DNA of 60,591 nt, taken from Defluviitaleaceae bacterium. Lineage in GTDB: Bacteria > Bacillota > Clostridia > Lachnospirales > WRAX01. Of this stretch, positions 39,356 to 49,023 are shown in pieces. Every line of letters begins with the position of its first letter. Position 1 is the first letter of the stretch. Location of the stretch: NCBI GenBank assembly GCA_009785555.1, contig WQWB01000004.1, forward strand, positions 1 to 60,591, given 5' to 3'. Position numbers and translations under genes: made by a program. The notes beneath the pieces were generated by a model that was not told where the DNA came from, made no database searches, and worked only from the letters and a program-made list of their open reading frames with translations.

Positions 39356-40471
39356 CTATATCCCCTCTATAGCGTCAAAGAGTGCCTGCATTCCTTCGGA
39401 TATCGTATTTTTTAGGATTATATCGATATAATTCAAATCATGAGCGTGGTTGTTAAATATATTAACCTTAAGGTTGGCTTTATTAAGCTCATTAAACCTA
39501 GCTTGCACGCGCCGTACGCCGTCCGGATCGCAATTTTGGTCAAGTGCGCCATGGAAGATTAAGATCGGCAGATTAAGCGTTGGCAAAATTTCATAATTAC
39601 TTTTAAGGGAGAAGTGCTGTGCAAGCCATGCCGTTGTCAGCGGTACGGCGCATACACCGCCAACAACGCCGAAATGGCTACGCAACCAGCCGTCATCACC
39701 CCTATCTACAGCAGAAAATAAATCATCTAAGCTGTAACCGACTACATCTTTCCAAATTAAGGCAAAATCAATCGCATCAATATATCCGTCATTATTGATA
39801 TCAATCGCATCAAAAGATGTATTTTGCAGTAACGTCGGCACTACGCCGTTTGGATCGGCATCATATTCGGCGCGGCTGACACGGCCGTCCGCATCCCTGT
39901 CAAAATGGTATTTGTAGAAAACCATTGACGGCCCTCCCGTATTTTGCCAAACAACGGTATCCTTCATATTTTCATTCGGATATCCGACTAAGAACAATCC
40001 ATCCACCATATCCGAATACTTTTCAGCAGCCATAGGCGCAATGATCGCACCCTCGCTCCAACCGCATAAGTAAACTTTGCTATTCATCAGTCTTCCATTT
40101 TCCTTTAACGACTTTATCATGTAATACACGTCATCTACGGAATTAAGCGGTAGGTATTGCTTATATTCGTCTTCGTTGATATCAACAAACAACGGTAGAT
40201 TTGTTGAAGTACTTACACCACGGGTACTATAAGAAAAAAACGCAATACCTCTGTCCGTGAGGTAATCGGCAAGGAAATCGAAGGAGTTGTGCTCGTTATC
40301 CACTGGTATGCGCGTGTCGGCTGGTAGGCGGAACTGCCTATCATACGTATATGCACCGGATCCATGTATATATAGAACAAGTTTCGGCACCGCGCTCGTC
40401 CCATCCGGCATTGCCAATTTACCTTTAATGCCATATCCATCAAATGATTTTATTTCCATTAAGTTTTTCAT
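39356..40471 (-). CDS. Alpha/beta hydrolase with inserted EF-hand pair
   Basis: LVLYIHGSGAYTYDRQF, LCGWSEGAIIAPMAAEK (GxSxG-type elbow), LPILIFHGALDQNCD; two EF-hand loops DRDADGRVSRAE and DINNDGYIDAID. Confidence 0.85.
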   Translation of the reverse strand: MKNLMEIKSFDGYGIKGKLAMPDGTSAVPKLVLYIHGSGAYTYDRQFRLPADTRIPVDNEHNSFDFLADYLTDRGIAFFSYSTRGVSTSTNLPLFVDINEDEYKQYLPLNSVDDVYYMIKSLKENGRLMNSKVYLCGWSEGAIIAPMAAEKYSDMVDGLFLVGYPNENMKDTVVWQNTGGPSMVFYKYHFDRDADGRVSRAEYDADPNGVVPTLLQNTSFDAIDINNDGYIDAIDFALIWKDVVGYSLDDLFSAVDRGDDGWLRSHFGVVGGVCAVPLTTAWLAQHFSLKSNYEILPTLNLPILIFHGALDQNCDPDGVRRVQARFNELNKANLKVNIFNNHAHDLNYIDIILKNTISEGMQALFDAIEGI

Positions 40472-40512
40472 AATTACACCTCAAACAGATTATTCACGAA
40501 CATTCCTCTATG

Positions 40513-40600
40513 TAGCTGTTCAACTTGAAAACGGTCTTTGTTTTCAAGTTGAACCTTACAGTAATTACACCTTATCGGACTATTTTATGGTTTAGCGAGT
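40513..40600 (-). repeat. 88-bp dispersed MITE-like repeat, copy B
   Basis: Reverse complement matches 5477-5564 at 85/88 positions. Confidence 0.9.
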
Positions 40601-40705
40601 ATAACCGGTTGATTTCAGTATAATAAAAACACCGAAGCAATGCAAGCGATTTTACGCAAGGCGTTTTCTACGGTGTTTTTATTACGGATATTTTGATTAT
40701 AATGG

Positions 40706-41776
40706 CTAAGCGGCTTTCCGCGCCCTTTCACTTAACACTACCCCAAGCATTGGCAAAGCACCAAGCCCGGTATAAGCAAATATACTTAGAACCACGTTAT
40801 CAACGGTAAGTATATCGTTCATTCCTGCATTAGATGCAAGGATACTCAACAATATAATGCAGATGGTTGAAACGGCAATAGTTACTATAGATAGCTTTAT
40901 GACCTTTTTCGGTTTTTCAAACCCGCTTTTTGTGCTTTTTAGGCATAAGCAACCAAAGCAGACATACCATATACAGTAAAACACGATCAAAACCCATGAA
41001 AATACCATACCAAAGTTCATATCTATAGGTGTTCCCTGCGACGCAAACCAGCCAAGTAAGGTTATCGACCCAATGAGCAAACACAAATGCGTAACGCCGA
41101 TAACCAAGTAAAGCGCTCCGCTCCCGAACAGAAAGCCGTTACCCTGCACGGAGCGCGAGACGAAATAATCCGCCGTGACAGCCGCCACGAAGATGATGAT
41201 AGAAAATGCCAATAACCAACCGACGGTCGCCCTCACGTTTGCACCCATCCCGTTTATTATACGTATGGACATAAACATAATTACTGTGGACACAAACCCT
41301 GCCATTTGGGCAAAGGCATACGCGGGTTTCCTCGCTTCAGCGGGTTTTTGGAACGATATTGCTAACCGGATAGCAGCAATCCCCAACAAAACAGGGACAA
41401 GGTATACCGCAAAATAAAGCACCACTACCATAATCATGGCGAAAGTTATTACCCCTTGGGAACCGGATAGATCACCAAAAAATGCCGATAAAAAACCATA
41501 GACGCTCATAGGTTCGTAAACGACAGGCTGACCCCACCAGCCGCCGCCAACGGGTAAGTCCATCCAGGTTAAAAAGAAGAGTATGAATGATAACGCGCAG
41601 AAAGCCAAAATCGTAATAAACGGTACGAAATCGGGGAATTTCGCCGGCATTAGAAGATTTGTCTTTGGAATTTGCCTATTTACCGTTTTTTCAAAGGGAT
41701 GGCCGCAGCTTGAACAAAATGCATTACCCTCTGCAGATTTTTCACCGCATTGTGTACAGAACATTGTCATAATCAT
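40706..41776 (-). CDS. Zinc-ribbon multi-TM membrane protein
   Basis: MFCTQCGEKSAEGNAFCSSCGHPF plus multiple TM helices. Confidence 0.75.
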   Translation of the reverse strand: MIMTMFCTQCGEKSAEGNAFCSSCGHPFEKTVNRQIPKTNLLMPAKFPDFVPFITILAFCALSFILFFLTWMDLPVGGGWWGQPVVYEPMSVYGFLSAFFGDLSGSQGVITFAMIMVVVLYFAVYLVPVLLGIAAIRLAISFQKPAEARKPAYAFAQMAGFVSTVIMFMSIRIINGMGANVRATVGWLLAFSIIIFVAAVTADYFVSRSVQGNGFLFGSGALYLVIGVTHLCLLIGSITLLGWFASQGTPIDMNFGMVFSWVLIVFYCIWYVCFGCLCLKSTKSGFEKPKKVIKLSIVTIAVSTICIILLSILASNAGMNDILTVDNVVLSIFAYTGLGALPMLGVVLSERARKAA

Positions 41777-41778
41777 TC

Positions 41779-43962
41779 CTACTTTCTATTTTTTACCAGA
41801 AAGCTCGCCACGTCCGCACCCTTAGTGCCTCGGCCGAAACCTGCGTCCATGCCGTGCTCACGCGCGGACTCGTGCGTAACCTGCGTACCGCCCGCGACGA
41901 GGAGAAACTTATCGCGTACACCCTTCTCCACGCAAATATCGTGGATTTTCTTCATGTTCTTGGTATGGATATCGTCATGGGTGATGATCGTAGACACGAG
42001 GATTGCGTTAGCATTAGCCTCGATCGCCGCGTCCACCATCTTTTCACATGGCACAGAGGTTCCAAGATAGATGTATTTGATTCCGTACTTTTCAATACCG
42101 CCGTGCTTTATGTCCAAAATTTCCTTTAAGCCCACTGAATGCTCATCGTTGCCAACGGTGCCAGCCACGATAAGGATCGGCTTTGCAGCCACGCCATCGC
42201 GGATCTCCTGCTCACCAAGCACCGGGATAGATTCGGGGATGGTGAGATCTTTTATGTTGATATCAAAGTTCACGCGGCCCTTAATCTCAACCAACGTGCC
42301 CTCGGACGGGTGAAGCTCGCGCTTATGCACGACTTGCACATCGGTCAGCCCCATCTTTTCGCCGCATTTAATCGCCGCAAACTCGGCGGTTCGCATGTCT
42401 ACGGGCAGGAAGATGCTGGTTGTGACGATACCGTCCGCCTTCCATTCAACCTCTGGTTTTATCAGCTCGCCGCCTTCGTATTTCTTTACTTCATCAAGCC
42501 GTGCGTTTACATTGTCCATTTCGTCCAGTTCATCGATGTAGATAATTTTGGACCTATCGCTGAAAGTGTCGCCGCCGATTGCTTCGTCCGCCGTCTTAAA
42601 CTGCGGCGGTATGTTGTTGTAACCATAATGTACGGACACAGGGGCAAAATAATCCGCGTCGCGCTCAAACACCATGCCGGCGCCGATGCCGCCGTCTATC
42701 TGGCGTGGTATGCCGTCTCCGTTCCGCTCCGGGTAGCAGCCGCTGTCAATAAAGAATCTGTCCTCAACCGCTTGGAAGTATCCGCCAACTTGGAGGATTT
42801 CCTCCATAAACAAAATCGCTCGTTCCTTAAGCTCGCGCACATCGTCACCCAATGGGCCGTCGCGATCGATCTTTACAAGGTCGCGCAACCCGTCCATACC
42901 GTTTAGGGCTTGGCGCGCTGTATCAACGGCAGCGATGTTATTGTAATGCCACGGTACGTTGCGCCCCTCGTCCGGCGTTATCGTTGATTGAATATCGGCG
43001 GATGTAAGGCGTGAAATTACGAGGTTAAGCGTATGCGTGACCGTAGCTTCGCGCATGTCCGATTCCATGTATTTCGTATGCTGCTGCGCGCGCATTTTAT
43101 AGTCTTTGAAGAAATCACGAAGCGCAACAGCGTAAGGTAGGTCAAGCCGCATACATGGTGCGGGCGGCGCGGTTGGCGGTACGGTTGATAGCGCGATATT
43201 TTCCGGCTTTACGCCTACTCTGCGGCTAAAAATTGAATTTATAGCGTGCTGAACCATCAGTTCCGGCATTACTTTCCAAGCCTTCATTGCAGTGGCGTTG
43301 GCATTGTGCGCGCCGTCTATCTGGAGGATTTCCGCCCATGCCATTATTTTCTTGGCCTCACATGCGTCCACAAAAGAACGGATCATGTTGATATTTCTAT
43401 ATAGAACGTTATATTGCGGGTCTTGGTGTGCGCCGTTGACGCCTTCTTCGGCGAACATAACAGCGATATCCGGCCCGGCCACGCCAGAAATGTAGGAATG
43501 GAAATTAATCGGCCTGCCGACTTCCTCCTCAATCAAATCAAGCGCTTTACGGCTTGCGCGCACCTGCTTGCGCGTGATGGTAACTCCTCCGATACCGTGC
43601 GGCGTACCCTCGATAAGCGAATCGTAATGCGACTGCCCCGCCGTGCGGATGACCATGATATGGTCCGCGCCGCTCCATGCGGCCATGCGCATACGGCGGA
43701 TATCATCCTCAAAGCGGCCGCTGGCGATTTCCGTCGTCAACACGCAGTCCGTCTGCGGGTCAATCTTACCAAGCCCGCGTGAGCCAGGTAACGGTATGCT
43801 GTTCGTCAACGATTCCGACGTTTCGTTAAATTCAAAGTCTCCTATTGTGCGCTTTACCCCGCGCCCTTCGCGCCAATGCCAACCGCGGCGTTTGGGGCTG
43901 TATTTGTCAAGGTCTTTAAGCAGTTCCCTGATATCCATCTTCTCGTTCGGATTGATTTTCAT
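41779..43962 (-). CDS. oraE: D-ornithine 4,5-aminomutase E (cobalamin/PLP) subunit
   Basis: B12-binding GNDEHSVGLKEIL (DxHxxG-type); MKINPNEKMDIRELLKDLDKYSPKRRGWHWR; adjacent to oraS. Confidence 0.93.
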   Translation of the reverse strand: MKINPNEKMDIRELLKDLDKYSPKRRGWHWREGRGVKRTIGDFEFNETSESLTNSIPLPGSRGLGKIDPQTDCVLTTEIASGRFEDDIRRMRMAAWSGADHIMVIRTAGQSHYDSLIEGTPHGIGGVTITRKQVRASRKALDLIEEEVGRPINFHSYISGVAGPDIAVMFAEEGVNGAHQDPQYNVLYRNINMIRSFVDACEAKKIMAWAEILQIDGAHNANATAMKAWKVMPELMVQHAINSIFSRRVGVKPENIALSTVPPTAPPAPCMRLDLPYAVALRDFFKDYKMRAQQHTKYMESDMREATVTHTLNLVISRLTSADIQSTITPDEGRNVPWHYNNIAAVDTARQALNGMDGLRDLVKIDRDGPLGDDVRELKERAILFMEEILQVGGYFQAVEDRFFIDSGCYPERNGDGIPRQIDGGIGAGMVFERDADYFAPVSVHYGYNNIPPQFKTADEAIGGDTFSDRSKIIYIDELDEMDNVNARLDEVKKYEGGELIKPEVEWKADGIVTTSIFLPVDMRTAEFAAIKCGEKMGLTDVQVVHKRELHPSEGTLVEIKGRVNFDINIKDLTIPESIPVLGEQEIRDGVAAKPILIVAGTVGNDEHSVGLKEILDIKHGGIEKYGIKYIYLGTSVPCEKMVDAAIEANANAILVSTIITHDDIHTKNMKKIHDICVEKGVRDKFLLVAGGTQVTHESAREHGMDAGFGRGTKGADVASFLVKNRK

Positions 43963-44327
43963 TACACTTGCCCCCCTTCAAAAAGCGTGTCAACGGTGTC
44001 CCATTCCTTACCGTCGGCAAGAAGCAAGCCGGCTTCACGCACTGAGATACCCTTTTTTTCAGATAGGCGCCAAACGATGTTACCGCACCCTTTCCCCATA
44101 AGACCTTTACGCATAACGCCCTCGACTATCGGCGCAACCTCAACGCTTGAAAACCCCATACGCAAAAGGACACTACGTTCAACGGCGGGCGTCGTATTCT
44201 TATATCCCATGTCAAGCATTGGCTGCACTATCTTTTCGGCAAGTTCCCAAAACTTAGTATACAACTGCTCGTCCAACAGCTCCGCCAGATGTTTTCTGCG
44301 GGCGTCAAAATCGTCTTCTCTTTTCAT
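43962..44327 (-). CDS. oraS: D-ornithine 4,5-aminomutase S subunit
   Basis: MKREDDFDARRKHLAELLDEQLYTKFWELAEKIVQPMLDMGYKNTTPAVERSVLLRMGFSS. ATG at 44327 follows AGAGGAGA. Confidence 0.93.
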   Translation of the reverse strand: MKREDDFDARRKHLAELLDEQLYTKFWELAEKIVQPMLDMGYKNTTPAVERSVLLRMGFSSVEVAPIVEGVMRKGLMGKGCGNIVWRLSEKKGISVREAGLLLADGKEWDTVDTLFEGGQV

Positions 44328-44340
44328 CTCTATGTCTCCT

Positions 44341-45309
44341 CTATCTTGTTTCGATATCAAGATTCCCTGTAACCGCCGAAACTATTACGGCGTGTGGCAC
44401 ACCATAGTTTTGGAGTGAAGCGTTGCCAACCGGCGAACCATTCAACCTCATGCCGCCAAAAACGGCCGTGAATGTGACGCTCGTATTCGCAAGCTCACTC
44501 TCCGTAAGTATAATCCTGCAGTTGCCATTAACGATATCAATCGAAAGCGTGGTAAAGTCTGCGTTTTCCACATGCACCGTTCCGTTCACAACTTCAGCGT
44601 TAATTGCCGTAGCGGCAGTATCTCGTATAAACACGCCTCCGTTCACAACTTCCGCCATAAAACTCCCAAAACTGCTTTCGTCCGCATTTACCATCCCGTT
44701 AATCACGTTAATGTTTACCGCGCCGTTAGTGATATAACCTACAACACATACAGAGTTATTGATTGTGCTGATATTGACGTCGCCGCCAAACCCTGCCGGA
44801 ATTATAATTGTGATGTGTATGTAAGACTCTACGCCACGTACGTCGGCAAGGTATTCATGAAGCCAATTTGTTTGGTACATATTTCTGCCGATCGTTTGAA
44901 ATGTGCCGTTAAAAACGCCGCTTCCGTCCACACGGCGGAGGGGCATTTCGTCACTATGAACCCTAAGCGCATTCCCAGTAACCTCAAAGGAAAATTGACT
45001 TTCCATCCATTTTTCATACTGAATGGTTACGTAATCCACGTAACCTTGGGTCATAACTATGGTACCGTTGAAATTGGCTTCAAATTCAATTTCCGTAATA
45101 TCAGCAAATACGGCCTCACCCGGTATAGAAGCCTGGAATACAAGCTGCGCAAGCATATCAATGTCTTCATGGAAGATATGCCCTTCACGCGCTTGGTACA
45201 ACGCAGCTTCGCCGCCGCCAGGCACCGCGATGCTGACTGGCGTTACTCGATTACAAGCAGATAAAAACAACACGGCGGCTAGGACTGCAATTAACATAAA
45301 TCGTTTCAT
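44341..45309 (-). CDS. Lipoprotein with DUF4097-like beta-helical repeats
   Basis: Lipobox MKRFMLIAVLAAVLFLSAC; repeated VNGTVHVENADFTTLSIDIVNGNCRI-type units. Confidence 0.7.
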   Translation of the reverse strand: MKRFMLIAVLAAVLFLSACNRVTPVSIAVPGGGEAALYQAREGHIFHEDIDMLAQLVFQASIPGEAVFADITEIEFEANFNGTIVMTQGYVDYVTIQYEKWMESQFSFEVTGNALRVHSDEMPLRRVDGSGVFNGTFQTIGRNMYQTNWLHEYLADVRGVESYIHITIIIPAGFGGDVNISTINNSVCVVGYITNGAVNINVINGMVNADESSFGSFMAEVVNGGVFIRDTAATAINAEVVNGTVHVENADFTTLSIDIVNGNCRIILTESELANTSVTFTAVFGGMRLNGSPVGNASLQNYGVPHAVIVSAVTGNLDIETR

Positions 45310-45330
45310 ATCTTCCTCCAATTATGTAAG

Positions 45331-46728
45331 TTAGGCTAAGGCTTCGCGTACAAACGCTACGTCCGTCTTCGTCTCTTCTGCAAGGAATGAAGCATCCGCA
45401 TCGGAAAACTCTGTCACGCCATAATTATTCATGCAGTTCTTGATGTATGACTTACGCGCCTTGCCCAGGTCATAGTCACGCACCTTAATTTGCGACGGAC
45501 AAGACGGCAGTACAATAGACGCACCCGGTACCTCTGTGTTTGGATCGCCAAACAAAATACTTATGCCGTTCGCTCTAGCAAAAGAAAGTTGCGGCATATG
45601 GTGCTTGCCCGCACCAGTATACTCCGTCTCCTGCACAACAATGATTTGGCCATCATCCATTTCCTGCGCCAAAGCAAACGCCGCCGTCAACGAAGTATTG
45701 CCGGCCGGGCCGCGCTCCAGCCCCTCTAGCGCGGACAAGGCTTCCGTCATATAGAAGACTTCACCCTGTTTCACAAGAAGATATCTGTCCAAATAGCGAA
45801 GAGACCGTGCAGCGTTACGCGGCACGTCCGACCTATCCGGCCAGGTGGCGAATGGAATGCCGAAGCCAGTATGCCCGGTGGTAAAGGATTTGCGGTTAAA
45901 GGCCGTATCGGACGCCATATGTAGGCCTGACAAGTCAACGCTCGCACCAATAACCTGAGACTTTGCCCCGGATTTTATAAGCCCACGCGCTGTACCCGTT
46001 ACGTTTCCGCCACCCGCATGCGTTATAAGTACGACATCAGGGTGCTTACCCTCACGCGACATAAACTGGCTGGCAATCTCCGCTCCAAGCGTTTCGACGC
46101 CTGCAATACCAAATGGCGTGTATAGGCTGGCATTAAAATAGCCAGTCTCTTCCAACAGAATCAGAAACATGTAAAACAACTCTGGCCCTACGGATAGCTG
46201 GATAACCTCCGCTCCCATCGCCTCACATGCGCGCTGTTTCTCTAAAATCTCGGGTTGGCCAACCTTGCGCCCGTCAAAACATTCCTGAACGATTATACAC
46301 TTGAGGCCGAGCTTTGCCGCTTGGCTGGCTACTGCCGCGCCATAATTACCGCTGGTAGCTGTAATAACGCCTTTATACCCAAGTTTTTTCGCATGATACA
46401 CGGCACACGCCGCGCGCCGAGCTTTAAAGCTGCCGCCAGGATTACACGCTTCATCTTTAACGAAAATACGTGCCGCTCTGCCTGTTTTGCTCACTTTTCT
46501 AGCAAGCGCAGTGATATTTTTCAATTCAATTATAGGCGTTTCGCCGACGGTAACTTCCCCTTGAATTTTTACAATCTCATCAAGGGAATAACCTGTTTCG
46601 CTCATCATTTTTTCGTAATCAAAGCCAATGCCGCCGGATTCGTACACGGAATAGTCTATACCGATGGATTTTTTCATAATCTCGTTCTTGCGCGCCATGA
46701 CGGCGGCGTAGGAATTGTCTTTCATCAT
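45331..46728 (-). CDS. ortB: 2-amino-4-oxopentanoate thiolase, beta (PLP) subunit
   Basis: Threonine-synthase-like PLP fold: KDEACNPGGSFKARRAACAVYHAKKLGYKGVITATSGNYGAAVASQAAKLG; follows ortA. Confidence 0.92.
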   Translation of the reverse strand: MMKDNSYAAVMARKNEIMKKSIGIDYSVYESGGIGFDYEKMMSETGYSLDEIVKIQGEVTVGETPIIELKNITALARKVSKTGRAARIFVKDEACNPGGSFKARRAACAVYHAKKLGYKGVITATSGNYGAAVASQAAKLGLKCIIVQECFDGRKVGQPEILEKQRACEAMGAEVIQLSVGPELFYMFLILLEETGYFNASLYTPFGIAGVETLGAEIASQFMSREGKHPDVVLITHAGGGNVTGTARGLIKSGAKSQVIGASVDLSGLHMASDTAFNRKSFTTGHTGFGIPFATWPDRSDVPRNAARSLRYLDRYLLVKQGEVFYMTEALSALEGLERGPAGNTSLTAAFALAQEMDDGQIIVVQETEYTGAGKHHMPQLSFARANGISILFGDPNTEVPGASIVLPSCPSQIKVRDYDLGKARKSYIKNCMNNYGVTEFSDADASFLAEETKTDVAFVREALA

Positions 46729-47054
46729 ACAACCTCTTCCAACATTTCACGCACTTGTTTCCGTATTGCGTCCAACTCCGGTACGTAGCTACCCCAACCA
46801 TGGTGGTAGCCCGGTTCGATTTCCTCAAGTATACCAGCTGCTTTTCTACCGGTTACGGTTTCAACCTCAACAACGTCTCCGATAGCCAAATCCGTATGAT
46901 CCATGGTTGTATAACCTTTCACCCATAATAACAACGGCACAGCCTTTGTATCCTCCGGTACTTGTGGGGCGCGTTCACCCGCTTCAAGCACCGTACTTCG
47001 TATTTGAACCCAAGTTCCTTTGGCAATCGTCATTATCTTAGCTTCTCCTCGCAA
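46725..47054 (-). CDS. ortA: 2-amino-4-oxopentanoate thiolase, alpha subunit
   Basis: KGTWVQIRSTVLEAGERAPQVPEDTKAVPLLLWVKGYTTMDHTDLAIGDVVEVETVTGR; overlaps ord and ortB. Confidence 0.92.
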   Translation of the reverse strand: MRGEAKIMTIAKGTWVQIRSTVLEAGERAPQVPEDTKAVPLLLWVKGYTTMDHTDLAIGDVVEVETVTGRKAAGILEEIEPGYHHGWGSYVPELDAIRKQVREMLEEVV

Positions 47055-48088
47055 ATAAACGCTCTAAAATCACCCATAATCGCGCGCGGTACAGGTAAGT
47101 CAAGCATAGTAACGACACCTGGACGCGAATTTATAACATGAGGTATCATATTTACGCTCATCGCTATTGTACCTATTCCACCCGGAATTTCCGGAGTAAT
47201 GGACATATTGATATCCGGCGTGCCCTTTATTTTAATATAGTCGCCGGTATTTGTGCCTTCTATATGTGGGTAAATCTGTTGCGGATGATCCATATGTATA
47301 AGCATTTCGCCGTTTACATAGCCATACCCCTGCTGACGTATGCCCGCTAAGTTGCCCGGCTCTACGGTTGCGTACGGCGCTTCCCGCAAAGTATTAGACA
47401 CGATCGGATCCTTCGTCTGTTCAACCTTTTCGAGTTTCCAGCCCAGCGCGTCCGCAACCATTCCGATGGATTCGGGGAAGCCGACGTGCCCAGCCAAATT
47501 ATCTTCCGCCATGCGTTTGTTAAATTCTTCCGGAGAAATGCCTACACCCTGCTCGTGCATTACCGTTTGACCAAAGGGTGACAGGTCGTTCACGCGTTGA
47601 GCGAATATAGAGCTTACCTCTTCGCAAGTACCCGTAAGCGCGATAATTAAATAGTCCAGTACAAAACCTGGGTTGATGCCGGTACCCAATGCGGTTACGC
47701 CGTTGGCCCTGGCGATTTTGTCAAGCTCCGCTGTCAGCTCCGGGTTTTGCGCCTGCGGATAAGCGAACTCCTCCGCCGTGGATACAACGTTGATTTTGCA
47801 TTCCAATGCCATCTTAATTTTGTCATAAGAATCCTTCGTAAACGAATCCGTGCAGATAACAACGACATCACAGCTTTTTTCGTAAATCACCTTTTCGTAC
47901 TCGCCGTCGATAAAGACTTCAGGATGGCTGCCTCGCGTCATACCCAACACTTCGTGGATTTCTTTACCGATGTTCGACGAACGGTTAAGTACGCCGGTAA
48001 TTTCAACGCCTTTCTTCTTCAGAAGCATTGCGGCAATACCGCTGCCCATCGCGCCAAATCCCCAAATCGCCACTTTTACGTTTCTCAT
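47033..48088 (-). CDS. ord: 2,4-diaminopentanoate dehydrogenase
   Basis: VKVAIWGFGAMGSGIAAMLLKKKGVEITGVLNRS...LGTGINPGFVLDYLIIALTGTCEEVSSIFAQRVNDLSPFG. Confidence 0.92.
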   Translation of the reverse strand: MRNVKVAIWGFGAMGSGIAAMLLKKKGVEITGVLNRSSNIGKEIHEVLGMTRGSHPEVFIDGEYEKVIYEKSCDVVVICTDSFTKDSYDKIKMALECKINVVSTAEEFAYPQAQNPELTAELDKIARANGVTALGTGINPGFVLDYLIIALTGTCEEVSSIFAQRVNDLSPFGQTVMHEQGVGISPEEFNKRMAEDNLAGHVGFPESIGMVADALGWKLEKVEQTKDPIVSNTLREAPYATVEPGNLAGIRQQGYGYVNGEMLIHMDHPQQIYPHIEGTNTGDYIKIKGTPDINMSITPEIPGGIGTIAMSVNMIPHVINSRPGVVTMLDLPVPRAIMGDFRAFICEEKLR

Positions 48089-48214
48089 TTTTAGTTTCTC
48101 CTTATGATTTATATTTAATGGATAAAATCTACTATAAATGGGCTTTCACCAATACGTTACATGCCCTTATGCGTTCCAAAATCTGCTTAGGCAAACCCAG
48201 GCAACACACCCGGG

Positions 48215-48616
48215 TTATTTGTTTCGCATAAACTCCCGCCAATTAAGATCACCCTGTTCCAACGCAAGGATAAGCACCTCGGCCGTCGCTAAATTGGATG
48301 CAAACGGTATGTTATGAACGTCGCAAAGCCTGGCAATCTGGTTAAAGTCCGAGTCTGTCTCAAATGCCGCCTCCGGGTCGCGCAGAAAAATCACGAGGTC
48401 TATGTCATTGTGGGATACCTGTGCGCACAGCTGCTTAACGCCGCCAACGTGGCCTGCAAGATAGCGCGTTAACTTAAGCCCCGTAGCCGTCTCAATCATC
48501 CATGCCGTAGTATCCGTCGCATAGACCGTATGCTTGCTTAAAATATGCCTGTACGCGACGCAAAAATTCTCCATCAACTGCTTTTTGCTATCATGTGCTG
48601 ATAATGCGATATTTAT
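48215..48616 (-). CDS. mgsA: Methylglyoxal synthase homologue, apparent ATA start, catalytic residues lost
   Basis: Extended frame (ATA)NIALSAHDSKKQLMENFCVAYRHILSKHTVYATDTTAWMIETATG after AAGGAGG; GGD changed to GGV and PHD changed to ETD. Confidence 0.75.
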   Translation of the reverse strand: MNIALSAHDSKKQLMENFCVAYRHILSKHTVYATDTTAWMIETATGLKLTRYLAGHVGGVKQLCAQVSHNDIDLVIFLRDPEAAFETDSDFNQIARLCDVHNIPFASNLATAEVLILALEQGDLNWREFMRNK

Positions 48617-48725
48617 AAGATTACCTCCTTATCTAATATGCATCCAACGCTTAAATATGCTTAATGAAGCGAAGTCTTGGCAGCTATCACACAGCTTGCG
48701 CGAGCATACTTTAAAATTGGACTGG

Positions 48726-49022
48726 TTATGAACCACAATTTCCTTTGTTCTTAAATCGTCTCTCATATTTAGCCAGCGCGACATCCAGCGCCGCCGGCAT
48801 GTCAACACCAAGTTCATACGACAACGCAAACAGCGCAAACAGGCAGTCACCTATCTCGCCGACGGTTTCGTCCGTACGGACAAATCCTTTCTTTCCGTAA
48901 TCCGTCGCCTTAATCAGTTCCTTACCCAGCTCACCGACTTCGGATACCAAGTCTATATATCTCACCGACGGGTCTGTACGCAGGTTATATTTATCAAGAA
49001 ACGCCGTAACTTTATCTTTCAT
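48726..49022 (-). CDS. MazG-like nucleotide pyrophosphohydrolase
   Basis: VSEVGELGKELIKATDYGKKGFVRTDETVGEIGDCLFALFALSYELGVDMPAALDVALAKYERR. Confidence 0.88.
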   Translation of the reverse strand: MKDKVTAFLDKYNLRTDPSVRYIDLVSEVGELGKELIKATDYGKKGFVRTDETVGEIGDCLFALFALSYELGVDMPAALDVALAKYERRFKNKGNCGS

Positions 49023-49023
49023 T

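Noticed and set aside
42139-42906. 255-aa ORF antisense to oraE
   Set aside because: oraE is clearly the coding strand; the ORF has no domain or SD support.
48089-48214. Cobalamin riboswitch upstream of the ord-ort-ora operon
   Set aside because: No B12-box-like sequence seen; only a terminator-like stem (AACCCGGG...CCTGGGTT) after the mgsA homologue.
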